From: Alphaproteobacteria bacterium
GTDB taxonomy: Bacteria; Pseudomonadota; Alphaproteobacteria; UBA828
Direction: 5' to 3'
Assembly: GCA_022823305.1 (NCBI GenBank)
Contig: JAJDXK010000150.1
Span: 1 to 64,000, forward strand
Length of the DNA stretch: 64,000 nt
This document shows, one piece after another, positions 8,928 through 17,744 of the stretch. The notes beneath the pieces were generated by a model. It saw only the letters and a list, made by a program, of their open reading frames with translations. It did not search any database and was not told where the DNA came from. A program made the position numbers and the translations under genes. Position 1 is the first letter of the stretch. The number at the start of each line of letters is the position of its first letter.

Positions 8928-9958
8928 CCCGCCACCTCGCGGCGGACGATGGCGGCGCCCTCCACCATGGCCTTGAGCTTGCCGAAGGCGGTCTCGCGCG
9001 TGAGGTACTTCATGCCGCAGTCGGGCGCCGCGACGAGGCGCTCCGGCGGCACCACCGCGAGCGCCCGGCGCAGCCGCGCCGCCACCGTCTCCGCCGTCTC
9101 GATCGCGGGGTCGCTCATGTCGATCACGCCGTAGAGGATCTCCTTCGACGGCAGCTTACCGAGGATCGCCGGGTCGAGGTCCGGCTGGGCCGCCTCGATG
9201 GAGACCTGGTCCACCGCCGCCGCCTCCAGCTCGGGCAGGAAGGAGTAGCCGGAGGGCTTGTCGTGGACCACGGCCGCGTAGCCGAAGCAGAGGTGCAACG
9301 CGGTCTTGCCGTCGGCGCCCTCCAGCGCCCGGTTGATCGCCTTCACGCCATAGGCGCGCGCGGCGTCGGGCCGGGCCTGCAGATAGGGCTCATCGAGCTG
9401 CACGATGTCGGCGCCGGCGGCGAAGAGGTCGCCGATCTCCTCGTTCACCGCCGCCGCGTAGGCCATGGCGAGGCTTTCGTCGTCGGGATAGTGGGCGTTC
9501 TCCGCCTGCTGGGTGAGCGTGAAGGGGCCGGGCAGCGTGATCTTGATGGTGCGCGCCGTGTTGGCCCGCAGGAAGCGCACGTCGTCCACCTCGACCGGGC
9601 GCGCGCGCCGGATCGGGCCCGAGACCAGCGGGACGGAGGCGGGCTTGCCGGTCCGGTCCATCGCCGTGCCGCTCCGCTCCCGGTCGATGCCGCCGAGCGC
9701 CGTGGCGAGGCGGTTGGAATAGCTCTCGCGCCTGATCTCGCCGTCGCTGATGACGTCGACGCCGGCGCGCTCCTGGTCCCTGATCGCCGCCAGCGTCGCC
9801 GCCTCCTGCGCCTCCTGCAGGTGCTCGGGCGGAATTCGCCACATCTCGTGCGCGCGGACGCGGGGCGGCAGCCGGTTGACCAGGTTGTCCCGGTCCACCA
9901 GCCACGCCGGCTGCGGGTAGCTGCCGACGACCGCCGTGCTCAGCACAGTCTCGCTCAT
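8924..9958 (-). CDS. Cobalamin-independent methionine synthase-like methyltransferase
   Basis: A protein of 344 aa matching only the C-terminal catalytic barrel of MetE, so shorter than the two-domain enzyme of about 750 aa. Candidate zinc ligands are the His/Cys pair in LHLCFGYAA and the Cys in PDCGMKYLTRE. Free-standing MetE-C proteins transfer methyl groups between various donors and thiols or act in catabolism; the substrate is unknown. It is divergent from the nitrilase gene at 10045. Confidence 0.88.
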   Translation of the reverse strand: MSETVLSTAVVGSYPQPAWLVDRDNLVNRLPPRVRAHEMWRIPPEHLQEAQEAATLAAIRDQERAGVDVISDGEIRRESYSNRLATALGGIDRERSGTAMDRTGKPASVPLVSGPIRRARPVEVDDVRFLRANTARTIKITLPGPFTLTQQAENAHYPDDESLAMAYAAAVNEEIGDLFAAGADIVQLDEPYLQARPDAARAYGVKAINRALEGADGKTALHLCFGYAAVVHDKPSGYSFLPELEAAAVDQVSIEAAQPDLDPAILGKLPSKEILYGVIDMSDPAIETAETVAARLRRALAVVPPERLVAAPDCGMKYLTRETAFGKLKAMVEGAAIVRREVAG

Positions 9959-10044
9959 GGGTCCGTCCCGGTCGTGGCCGGCGCCGGCGATTGCCGCTAG
10001 TCTGCGGCCCTGCCCGAGAGCGGGATAGCACGGAGCGGGGTGCC

Positions 10045-10875
10045 ATGAAACTCTGCCTGATCCAGATGAACAGCACGCCGGACCACGGCGAGAACGTGGC
10101 CCGCGCGGCCGGCTACATCGACGACGCGGTGGCGGCGGAACGGCCCGACCTCGTGGTGGTGCCGGAGTTCTTCAACCACCCCTACGTCTTCCAGTACCGC
10201 GACTACGCGCACATCGACGAGGCGGAGGGCGAGGACGGCATCGCCATCACCACCATGCGCGCCAAGGCACGCGCGCACGGCATCCACATCATCGCCACGA
10301 TCTTCGAGGCCGAATCCGCCGGCCTCTGCTACGACAGCGCCATCGTGATCGACCCATCGGGCGCCATCCTCGGCCGCTACCGCAAGGCGCACCCGGCCGC
10401 GGTGCGCAGCCTGGAGAAGATCTACTTCCGCTACGGCTCGCACTTTCCCATCTTCCGCATCGGCGAATGGCGGGTCGGAATCAACATCTGCTACGACACG
10501 TTCTTCCCGGAATCGGCGCGCTGCGCCGCGCTCAACGGGGCCGAGCTGATCGTGGTCCCCTTCGCCGCCCCGGGGATCCCCTGCTGGCGCGAGACCATGC
10601 AGACCCGCGCCTTCGAGAACGGCGTCTACTTCGCCCCCTGCAACAAGGTGGGGCTGGAGGGGGAGTGGACCTTCGGCGGACGCAGCATGATCGTGGCGCC
10701 GGACTCCGAGGTGCTGGCCGCGGCCGGCGACGCGGGCGACGAAACGATCTGCGCGACGCTCGACCGGGCGCGCGTGTTCGAGGCCCGGCGCGCCTGGCCC
10801 ATGTTCCGCGACCGCCGGCCCGACCTCTACACCCCCATCACGACGGCGACCGAAGACATCCCGCGCGTCGACTGA
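10045..10875 (+). CDS. Nitrilase-fold carbon-nitrogen hydrolase
   Basis: A 276 aa nitrilase-superfamily hydrolase with Glu41 (VVPEFFN), Lys114 (RYRKAHPAA) and Cys149 (NICYDTFFPE). It is clearly different from the tandem pair at 4.4-6.1 kb: shorter, with an N-terminus MKLCLIQMN and no IFNPSAT block. The ATG was chosen because family proteins begin right at this strand and CGGAGCGGGG precedes it; upstream codons would add an unconserved tail. The substrate is not predictable. An exported protein gene follows 4 bp after its stop. Confidence 0.88.
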   Translation: MKLCLIQMNSTPDHGENVARAAGYIDDAVAAERPDLVVVPEFFNHPYVFQYRDYAHIDEAEGEDGIAITTMRAKARAHGIHIIATIFEAESAGLCYDSAIVIDPSGAILGRYRKAHPAAVRSLEKIYFRYGSHFPIFRIGEWRVGINICYDTFFPESARCAALNGAELIVVPFAAPGIPCWRETMQTRAFENGVYFAPCNKVGLEGEWTFGGRSMIVAPDSEVLAAAGDAGDETICATLDRARVFEARRAWPMFRDRRPDLYTPITTATEDIPRVD

Positions 10876-10879
10876 CTGA

Positions 10880-12475
10880 ATGACACGGGGCATGACACGA
10901 TTGGGCCGGGTCCTGGCGCGTGCCGCCCTCGCCTGCGCGCTCGCCCTCGCCGCTGCGCTGCTCCCGGCCGGGGCGGCGAAGGCAGCGGTCGAGGAGGGCG
11001 CGCCCGGGGCCGCCGCGCCAGCGCTCCCGGCGGCACCGGACGAGCGCACCATCCCCGTCGCCCCGGAGGGGCGTACCATTCCAATCGCCCCGATCGACCC
11101 GGAGAGCACGGCCGGGCGCATCGTCTACGGCATCGCCGACAAGCTGGAGCAGTGGGTGGGTTCCGGCTCGGACAACATCCGGCTCACGCTGGAGGCGCCG
11201 ATCTGGGCGGAGGAGCGAGAGGGAACCGTCACCGTCCATCTCCCTGGCGCGCGGCTCGCCGGGCACACCGCGCCCGGCCCCTACTGGGAGCTGGGGGATC
11301 TGGCCATCGCCGTGACGCCCCGGAGCACGACGGCCTACGACTTCGAGACCGCCCTGCCGGCGGCGGTCGACCATCGAGACGGGCGCTTCGCCATCGGCGA
11401 GAGCACGCTCTCCGGCACCTGGCGCGCCGATCTCGAGACCACGACTAGGCTGAACCTCAGCGCTACCGATATCCGGGCCTTCGAGGGCGCCGCGCCCGGG
11501 CCGCCGAAGCTGACGCTGGGGCATATTTCCGTCGAGGACGAGCTGGTGCAGGGCGAGGACGGGCTGTGGGGCGGCCGCTTCTCGCTCGGCCTCTCCGACC
11601 TCGCGGTCGCGGGGCTCTCGCTCGGCAGGCTCGATGTCGCGGGCACCTTCGAAGACTTCGAGCACGACGCGATCCTGGCCATGCGCCGCGACTTCGGACT
11701 GCTCACCGATGAGGCGAGCGGCACGGAGGCGCTGGAGGAGGCGCTGGCGCCCTTCCTCCTCACTCGCTGGGGACGGTCGGAGGTGACGATCGCGCTGCAC
11801 CGGCTGAGCGTGACCGACGACGACTGGGGCCTGAGCCGCAGCGGCGCCTTCAGCCTCGAACAGTTGGAATGGCAGACCGAATTCGACGGCCGCAGGGACC
11901 TCGCCGATATCGCCACGCGGATCACCGCCCGCGAGCCGCAGCTCAGCGGTGTGAATACCGGACTGCCGCCCGGCTTCATGCCCCACACGGTAACCGTCGA
12001 CCTCGCCCTGAAGCGGCTCCCGCTCCGCCGGATCGCGGAGACACTCGCCGCGCTCGACGCGCAGGGGCGCCTGGACGACCGCGACCTGGGAGCGATGGGG
12101 GACATTCCCCTCGCCTACATGGACGCGGCGGACACGTCTCTGGAATTGCGGGACATCCGTGTCACGGCCCCCGTGTACGACTTCCGGGCCGAGGGCCGCT
12201 TCAACGCCGAGCCCGCGGGAATCGTCGGCCTCGTCGGCCACATGGATGCCCGCATCCGCGGTCTCGGCACCCTCATGGACCTGGCGATGGAGCGGAGGAA
12301 CGAGGGGATGATCGCCGCGGTGCTCTTCCTCCAGGGTCTCGGCCGGCCGGTCTTCGAGGAGGGCTCGGCCGAGCCGGTCTACACCTACGAGCTCGACCTC
12401 TCGCGCACCGGCACCATCACCATCAACGGGCTGCCGCTCGACGTGCTTCTCAAGGGCGGGCTTTCACCGCCGTGA
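10880..12475 (+). CDS. Exported protein, DUF2125-like
   Basis: A 531 aa protein with an N-terminal signal peptide: a basic start, a long Ala/Leu core and cleavage probably near residue 35 after AKA. A Pro/Ala-rich linker follows, then a long beta-rich region. Overall shape and blocks such as YGIADKLEQWVG and GTITINGLPLDVLLKGG resemble the DUF2125 family of alphaproteobacterial periplasmic proteins, whose function is unknown; this assignment is from memory of the family and is moderate. Two ATGs (10880 and 10892) are possible starts. Confidence 0.75.
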   Translation: MTRGMTRLGRVLARAALACALALAAALLPAGAAKAAVEEGAPGAAAPALPAAPDERTIPVAPEGRTIPIAPIDPESTAGRIVYGIADKLEQWVGSGSDNIRLTLEAPIWAEEREGTVTVHLPGARLAGHTAPGPYWELGDLAIAVTPRSTTAYDFETALPAAVDHRDGRFAIGESTLSGTWRADLETTTRLNLSATDIRAFEGAAPGPPKLTLGHISVEDELVQGEDGLWGGRFSLGLSDLAVAGLSLGRLDVAGTFEDFEHDAILAMRRDFGLLTDEASGTEALEEALAPFLLTRWGRSEVTIALHRLSVTDDDWGLSRSGAFSLEQLEWQTEFDGRRDLADIATRITAREPQLSGVNTGLPPGFMPHTVTVDLALKRLPLRRIAETLAALDAQGRLDDRDLGAMGDIPLAYMDAADTSLELRDIRVTAPVYDFRAEGRFNAEPAGIVGLVGHMDARIRGLGTLMDLAMERRNEGMIAAVLFLQGLGRPVFEEGSAEPVYTYELDLSRTGTITINGLPLDVLLKGGLSPP

Positions 12476-12517
12476 GCGCCAAGGCGGCAGGGAAGGCCCG
12501 CCGGGGATGAGGCGGGG

Positions 12518-13207
12518 ATGACGGAGCGCGCGGTGCGGCGTCCGCCCTTGCTGAGCCGCGAGGCCCTCAGCTCGGGTGCGATCCGGCGCATGATCCGGAC
12601 GCAGAGCCCGCATGTCGAGACCCTGAGCCATGCGGCGCTCACGGCCTCCCGCCGCGCGACGCTGGCCGGCCGCGATCTCTCGGGCGGCGTCTGGCTCTTC
12701 GCCTACGGCTCGCTCATCTGGAACCCGCTCATCGAGATCGCCGAGCGGCGGCTTGGCACGGCCCACGGCTACCACAGGCGGCTCTGCATCTGGACCGAGC
12801 TGGGGCGCGGCAGCCGCAGCCGGCCGGGCCTGATGCTCGCGCTGGACCGCGGCGGCGCCTGCCGCGGCGTGCTTCTTCGCGTGGCGCCGGAGCTGCTCGA
12901 GAGCGAGCTGGAGCTGACCTGGCAGCGGGAGATGCTCACCTCGATCTACCGCCCTCGCTGGCTCCGGGTGCGGAGCGAGGCGGGTCCGGTCGAGGCGATC
13001 GCCTTCGTGGTCAACCGAGACCATCCCCGCTACGCCGGCAGGCTGCCGGACGAGCGGATCGTCGACGCGGTGGCCGCGGCCGAGGGGCCGATCGGGCGCT
13101 GCGCCGACTACCTCATCGAGACCGCGGCGAGCCTCAGGGAGCTCGGCATCTGCGAGCCGGGGCTCGCCTCGCTCGCCGACCGGGTGGCCGCCCGCCGCCG
13201 CGACTAG
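12518..13207 (+). CDS. Gamma-glutamylcyclotransferase (ChaC-like)
   Basis: A 229 aa member of the ChaC family, which cleaves glutathione to 5-oxoproline and Cys-Gly. The substrate-binding signature YGSLIWNP is at 63-70 and a candidate catalytic Glu138 lies in TWQREM. The N-terminal 55 residues are a family-variable extension. Its TAG stop (13205-13207) forms the left end of an intergenic hairpin repeat. Confidence 0.92.
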   Translation: MTERAVRRPPLLSREALSSGAIRRMIRTQSPHVETLSHAALTASRRATLAGRDLSGGVWLFAYGSLIWNPLIEIAERRLGTAHGYHRRLCIWTELGRGSRSRPGLMLALDRGGACRGVLLRVAPELLESELELTWQREMLTSIYRPRWLRVRSEAGPVEAIAFVVNRDHPRYAGRLPDERIVDAVAAAEGPIGRCADYLIETAASLRELGICEPGLASLADRVAARRRD

Positions 13208-13378
13208 CGCGTCCGTTTTTGACGGACGCGCGACAGGCCGCGACTGCGGCCCGCCGCTTATGCGGCGCGCCCGCATCGTGCGCTCCGCGCGCGTCCCGCG
13301 CGACGGCGCCGGCCGCAGGCCGGCTGCCGTGAGCGACAAATGGCCAGGGTGTTTCCGTGTGAAACGGATACGCCCTAG
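13204..13378 (+). repeat. Intergenic multi-hairpin repeat, copy A (full length)
   Basis: About 175 bp bounded by CTAG at both ends. Successive hairpins are visible: 13208-13216 with 13222-13230; a GCCGC-GCGGC stem; a CCGC-GCGG type stem; a CGCGCG stem; GCCGGCC-GGCCGGC; and a terminal GGTGTTTCCGT / ACGGATACGCC stem with mismatches. The same unit recurs at 14440, 23973, 24485 and 27780. The left CTAG contains the stop codon of chaC. It lacks a transposase and looks like a non-autonomous or structural repeat. Confidence 0.9.
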
Positions 13379-13406
13379 CCCGCATTTTCCGTTACAGTCT
13401 CGGCCC

Positions 13407-13435
13407 TTGCCAGCACGCGGCGGGGGCGGGATAGT
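13407..13435 (+). promoter_or_regulatory. Candidate promoter of the HtrA-like gene
   Basis: TTGCCA (13407-13412) and GATAGT (13430-13435) are separated by 17 bp. Transcription would begin near 13442, about 20 nt before the ATG at 13463, with AAGGACG as ribosome binding site. It sits immediately after repeat copy A. Confidence 0.5.
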
Positions 13436-13462
13436 TTTACCGATGAGCCCAAGGACGTTCGC

Positions 13463-14443
13463 ATGAGCGACGAGTTCGACTGGGAGATTCCGCACTCGGC
13501 CCAGCCCAGGCAGGAGCAGGTGTCGTTCGACCTCGAGCGCGCGCTCGACGCGGTGCTCGGCCTGCGCGCGACCATCCCGGAGGACGCGTTCACCGCGGGC
13601 ATTCTGGGGACGGAGCGGACCGGCAACGGCGTCCTCATCGGCGCGAGCGGTCTGGTGTTGACCATCGGCTACCTGATCGCCGAGGCGGAATCGGTCTGGC
13701 TGACGGCCAACGACGGCAGCGTGCTCGCGGGCCACGCGCTGGGCTACGACTTCGAATCCGGCTTCGGCCTGGTCCAGGCGCTCGGCCGCTTCAGCACGGC
13801 CCCGCTCGAGATCGGCAGCTCGGCCGCGCTGGAGGTGGGCGATTTCGTGGTCGTCGCCGGCGAGGGCGGCCGGCGCCACTCGCTCAACGCCCGCCTCACC
13901 GCCAAGCGCGAGTTCGCCGGCTACTGGGAGTACGTGCTCGACGAGGCGCTCTTCACCGCGCCCCCGCACCCCAACTGGGGCGGCTGCGGGCTGATCGACC
14001 GGGACGGCCGCCTCGTCGGCATCGGCTCGCTGCTGGTGCGCCAGGCCGGCGACAGCGACGAGGACACGCTCGACGGCAACATGATCGTGCCCATCGACCT
14101 GCTGAAGCCCATCCTCGACGACATGCAGACGCTGGGCCGCACCAAGCGACCGCCCAAGCCCTGGCTCGGCGCCTACGTCACCGAGGTGGACGAGGCGCTC
14201 GTGGTCGCAGGCCTCGCGCCGGAGGGGCCGGCCGAGCAGGCGGAGCTCGAGGTGGGCGACCAGGTGCTGGCGGTGAACCGTCAGCCGGTCAACAGCCTGG
14301 CCGAGCTCTTCCGCAGTGTCTGGGCCGTGGGCGAGGCGGGCGTCGCGGTGCCGCTCACCGTCATGCGCGACGGCGAGCCCCACGAGGTGCGGGTGCTGAC
14401 CGCGACCCGCGACGAGTTCCTCAAGACCCCGCAACTACACTAG
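13463..14443 (+). CDS. HtrA-like pseudoprotease with C-terminal PDZ domain
   Basis: A 326 aa protein with a trypsin-like domain (about 40-215) and a PDZ domain (about 232-315). The fold blocks are recognisable, but all three catalytic positions appear replaced. The His of the usual TNxHV block is Tyr70 in LTIGYLI. The Asp of GYDPxTDLAV is Gly100 in GYDFESGFGL. The Ser of GNSGGP is Trp172 in PNWGGCG. No signal peptide is visible. It is probably a cytosolic scaffold or peptide-binding protein rather than a protease. Its TAG stop lies in the end of repeat copy B. Confidence 0.85.
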   Translation: MSDEFDWEIPHSAQPRQEQVSFDLERALDAVLGLRATIPEDAFTAGILGTERTGNGVLIGASGLVLTIGYLIAEAESVWLTANDGSVLAGHALGYDFESGFGLVQALGRFSTAPLEIGSSAALEVGDFVVVAGEGGRRHSLNARLTAKREFAGYWEYVLDEALFTAPPHPNWGGCGLIDRDGRLVGIGSLLVRQAGDSDEDTLDGNMIVPIDLLKPILDDMQTLGRTKRPPKPWLGAYVTEVDEALVVAGLAPEGPAEQAELEVGDQVLAVNRQPVNSLAELFRSVWAVGEAGVAVPLTVMRDGEPHEVRVLTATRDEFLKTPQLH

Positions 14444-14587
14444 CATCTTTGTCGCTCACGGCGACCGGCCTGCGGCTGGCGCCGTCGCGCGGGACGCACG
14501 CGGAGCGCACGATGCGGGCGCGCCGCATAAGCGGCGGGCCGCAGTCGCGGCCTGTCGCGAGCCCGTTCAATGACGCGCTCGCTCTAG
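14440..14587 (-). repeat. Intergenic multi-hairpin repeat, copy B (inverted, truncated)
   Basis: Same unit as copy A but on the opposite strand. The terminal GTTTCCGT hairpin is missing, while CTAG remains at both ends. Both CTAGs hold stop codons: TAG of the HtrA-like gene (14441-14443) and, on the minus strand, TAG of nagK (14584-14586). It fills the whole convergent gap. The outer hairpin differs in sequence (GCGAGC / GCTCGC). Confidence 0.85.
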
Positions 14588-15465
14588 AGCCACGCCGCGC
14601 CGCGCAGGCCGCTGTCCGGCCCGAAGCGGGCGCGGACGAGCCGCGTCGCGGGCCGGGCGACGCTGGCATGCGCCCCCCAGGCGGCCGGCACCAGGTCGTA
14701 GAGCGCCGCGATCTCCGATAGCCCGCCGCCCAGCACGATCGCGTCGGGGTCGAGCAGGTTGATGACGCCGGCGAGCGCCTGGGCCAGGCGCCCGGCGTAG
14801 CGGGCCACCGCCCGGGAGGCCCGCTTCTCCCCCGCCGAGGCCTTGGCGCCGATGGCTTCGGCCGTCGCCTCGCCCCCGCCGAGCGCGGCATAGTCGCGCG
14901 CGAGCGCCTGGCCGTTGAGCCAGGTCTCGACGCAGCCCCGGGCGAAGCGCCCGCAGGCGCAGGGCACGCCGCCCTCGCCCGGCGCGGGCCAGGGGTTGTG
15001 GCCCCACTCGCCGGCGCTGGCATTGGCGCCCACAAGCACGCGGCCGCCGACCACCAGCCCGCCGCCGACCCCGGTGCCGAGGATCACGCCGAACACCACC
15101 TCGGCGCCCGCGGCGGCGCCGTCGCTCGCCTCCGAGAGCGTGAAGCAGTTGGCGTCGTTGGCGAGCGCGACAGGGCAGCCGAGCCGCGCTTCCAGGGCCT
15201 TGCGCAGCGGCCGCCGCTCGAGCCAGGGCAGGTTGACGATCATGCCGATCTCGCCCTGCCGGGTGATGACGCCGGGGAGGCTCACGCCGACGCGGGGCGC
15301 GCGCACGCCGGTCTCCCCGAGTTCCGCCACCATCCCGGCGACGGCGTCCACCAGAGCGTCGAAGCTCGCGGGCACAGGCTGGCGCAGGCGCGCACGCTCC
15401 GCCCCCTTGTCGTCGATGCCGATGGCGGCGAGCTTGGTGCCGCCGATGTCGATGCCGATGCGCAC
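14584..15465 (-). CDS. nagK: ROK-family N-acetylglucosamine kinase
   Basis: A sugar kinase of 293 aa that phosphorylates GlcNAc with ATP. The phosphate-binding motif GIDIGGTKLAAIGID opens the protein, LANDANCF carries the catalytic Asp, and GTGVGGGLV is the second phosphate loop. The ROK zinc cluster is present with unusual spacing: GHN, then CACGRFARGCVE, two residues longer than the usual CxCGxxGCxE. It starts with GTG, 8 nt after the nagA stop, with GGAG as ribosome binding site. The symbol rests mainly on adjacency to nagA; another hexosamine substrate is possible. Confidence 0.85.
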   Translation of the reverse strand: MRIGIDIGGTKLAAIGIDDKGAERARLRQPVPASFDALVDAVAGMVAELGETGVRAPRVGVSLPGVITRQGEIGMIVNLPWLERRPLRKALEARLGCPVALANDANCFTLSEASDGAAAGAEVVFGVILGTGVGGGLVVGGRVLVGANASAGEWGHNPWPAPGEGGVPCACGRFARGCVETWLNGQALARDYAALGGGEATAEAIGAKASAGEKRASRAVARYAGRLAQALAGVINLLDPDAIVLGGGLSEIAALYDLVPAAWGAHASVARPATRLVRARFGPDSGLRGAAWL

Positions 15466-15473
15466 GGTCGCTC

Positions 15474-16658
15474 CTATCGGCCCTCGGACGCATCCGTGCG
15501 GTCGCCGCCGATCCAGGTAGCGCGGACGCGCAGCGCATCGTCGAGCCACACCAGGTCGGCGCGGAGGCCCGGCGCGAGCCGGCCCCGGCTCTCCGCAACG
15601 CCCAGGAAATCCGCCGGCCAGGCGGCGGCCATGGCGAGCGCCTCCTCGAGCGGGATGCCGGCCCAGGCGACGCAGTTGCGCACCGCCCGGCTCATGGTGA
15701 GCAGCGAGCCGGCCAGTCTGCCGTCGTCCGTGCGCAGGCAGCCCTCCTCGATGCGCACCATCTCGCCGCCCAGGCGAAACGCGTCCACCGGCGGCGCACC
15801 CACCGGGGCCGTCGCGCCGGAAGGCGCGCCAACAGGCGCCATCGCGTCGCTGACCAGGAAGAGTTTTCCGCCCGGCTTCGCGCGCCAGGCGAGGCGCACC
15901 ATGTCCCGGTGCACGTGAGCGCCGTCGACGACGATGCCGCAGGCGAGACGATCGTCGGCGAGAGCCGCCCCGGCGGTGCCGGGCTCGCGATGGTGCAGCG
16001 GGCCCATGGCGTTGAAGAGGTGGGTGACGCCGCTGAGCCCGTGTTCCGCCGCCACCCGCATGGTCTCGGCGTCGGCCTCGCTGTGGCCGGCGGCGACGAC
16101 GACGCCCTGCGCGGCGAGGGCGGCGATGTCCGCCGCCGCCACGCATTCGGGCGCCAGAGTCACCAGGGTGCGGCCCGTGCCGAGCGAGGCGAGCAGGGCG
16201 AGGTCGCCCTCCCCCACCGGGCGGATGGCCCCGGCGTCATGGGCGCCGCGCCGGGCCGGGTTGAGGTGGGGTCCCTCGAAGTGAATGCCGAGGACCCCCA
16301 GCACCCCGGCGTCCAGGGCCTCCCGCGCCGCCGTGACCGCGCGCTCCATGCCGGCACGGGGACCGGAGATGTAGGTCGGCAGGAAGCCCGTCGTGCCGAA
16401 GGCACGATGGGCGCGGCCGATCGCCGCGATCGCCTCGACGCCGGGCGCGTCGTTGAACATCACGCCGCCGCCGCCGTTGACCTGGAGGTCGATGAAGCCG
16501 GCGGCCAGCGTGCCGCCTTCGAGCCGGGTGACGCGGGCACCGACCGGAATCGCGTCGTCGCTGACGATATCGCGGATCGTGCCCTCCGCGAGCAGCAGGG
16601 CGCGGCCTGCGACAATCCCCTCCGGCGTGTGCAGCCGGGCGCCGGCGAGCGCCTCCAT
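15474..16658 (-). CDS. nagA: N-acetylglucosamine-6-phosphate deacetylase
   Basis: A 394 aa amidohydrolase removing acetate from GlcNAc-6-P. Motifs: FIDLQVNGGGG, where NagA carries Gln/Asn instead of the usual HxH; the metal Glu in GIHFEGPHLNP; AGHSEAD; THLFNAM; and catalytic Asp in LVSDAMA. Just after the catalytic Asp an APVGAP hexapeptide occurs twice (within about 20 residues), apparently a small insertion or duplication relative to E. coli NagA. It is transcribed before nagK, and no nagB or sugar transporter is next to them. Confidence 0.93.
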   Translation of the reverse strand: MEALAGARLHTPEGIVAGRALLLAEGTIRDIVSDDAIPVGARVTRLEGGTLAAGFIDLQVNGGGGVMFNDAPGVEAIAAIGRAHRAFGTTGFLPTYISGPRAGMERAVTAAREALDAGVLGVLGIHFEGPHLNPARRGAHDAGAIRPVGEGDLALLASLGTGRTLVTLAPECVAAADIAALAAQGVVVAAGHSEADAETMRVAAEHGLSGVTHLFNAMGPLHHREPGTAGAALADDRLACGIVVDGAHVHRDMVRLAWRAKPGGKLFLVSDAMAPVGAPSGATAPVGAPPVDAFRLGGEMVRIEEGCLRTDDGRLAGSLLTMSRAVRNCVAWAGIPLEEALAMAAAWPADFLGVAESRGRLAPGLRADLVWLDDALRVRATWIGGDRTDASEGR

Positions 16659-16751
16659 CGACGCGTCAGGAACCTTCGCCGGGAAACGGGTTCGCCGGCG
16701 GCGGGCCGGGTGATAGTGTCGGCGCGGACATCACGGGATCGGGTGTAAGCC

Positions 16752-17744
16752 ATGCTGCGCTGCGCCTCAATCGGCATGGGCTGGTGGTCCGACGAGCTCG
16801 CGGATGCGGTCCAGGGCAAATCGGACGCCATCCGCATCGTCACCTGCTACACCCGCTCGGCGGAGAAGCGCGCGGCCTTCGCCGAAAAGTACGGCACGGG
16901 AACCCACGAGTCCTACGAGGCGGTGCTCGCCGACGGGGCGGTCGACGCGGTCATCCTCACCACGCCGCACTCGGTCCACGCCGAGCAGGCGATCGCTGCG
17001 GCGCGGGCGGGCAAGCACGTCTTCTGCGAGAAGCCCTTCACGCTCACCCGCGCGAGCGCGCAGGCCGCGGTCGATGCCTGCACGCAAGCGGGCGTGGTGC
17101 TCGCCATCGGGCAGAACCGGCGCTGGCACAGCGGAACCCGCGCGCTTAAAGCCATGCTGGAGGCAGGCGACTTCGGCACTCTCCTCCACGCGGAGGCGAA
17201 TTTCTCGGTGCCGAGCGCGCTCGGCTATCCGCCCGAGCTGTGGCGCGCCAACCGCGTCGAAAGCCCGGCCGGCTCGGTCACGGCGCTCGGCATCCACATG
17301 ATCGACGCCCTCGTCTATCTGCTGGGCCCCGTGGCGCGGGTCGCGGCGCAGGCCCACCGCCGCGCGGTCCCAGTGGACATCGACGACACGACCTCGGTGC
17401 TGCTCACCTTCGAGTCCGGCGCCTCGGGCTATCTCGGCACCTTCTTCGCCTGCCCCCACACCTCGTACATCAACGTCTACGGCACCGGCGGCAACGCCTT
17501 CGCCCAGATCGACAACAGTCGCCTCACGGTCCATCCCGCGGACGGGCCCGCGCGCGAGGAGCCGATCGAGCCGCGGGACACGCTCCGCCTGGAGCTCGAG
17601 GAGTTCGCCGCGGCCTGCGCGGGCGAGACGCACTACACGGTCACGCCCGCCGAGGCCGTGCACGGCATCGCGGTGATGGAGGCGCTGGTCGAGGCGGCGG
17701 CCTCGGGCCAGTGGGTCGCGGTCGCCGGCGAGAGCGGGCCGTGA
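16752..17744 (+). CDS. Gfo/Idh/MocA-family oxidoreductase
   Basis: A 330 aa NAD(P)-dependent dehydrogenase of the glucose-fructose oxidoreductase/inositol dehydrogenase family. The N-terminal Rossmann fold and the signature GKHVFCEKPFTLT (Lys of EKP, about residue 95) are clear; the central GIHMIDALVYLLG matches the substrate-domain His block. The substrate is unknown. It is divergent from nagA and overlaps the next gene by GTGA. The pairing with a proline-racemase-type enzyme might point to a hydroxyproline or sugar-acid route, but that is speculative. Confidence 0.9.
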   Translation: MLRCASIGMGWWSDELADAVQGKSDAIRIVTCYTRSAEKRAAFAEKYGTGTHESYEAVLADGAVDAVILTTPHSVHAEQAIAAARAGKHVFCEKPFTLTRASAQAAVDACTQAGVVLAIGQNRRWHSGTRALKAMLEAGDFGTLLHAEANFSVPSALGYPPELWRANRVESPAGSVTALGIHMIDALVYLLGPVARVAAQAHRRAVPVDIDDTTSVLLTFESGASGYLGTFFACPHTSYINVYGTGGNAFAQIDNSRLTVHPADGPAREEPIEPRDTLRLELEEFAAACAGETHYTVTPAEAVHGIAVMEALVEAAASGQWVAVAGESGP

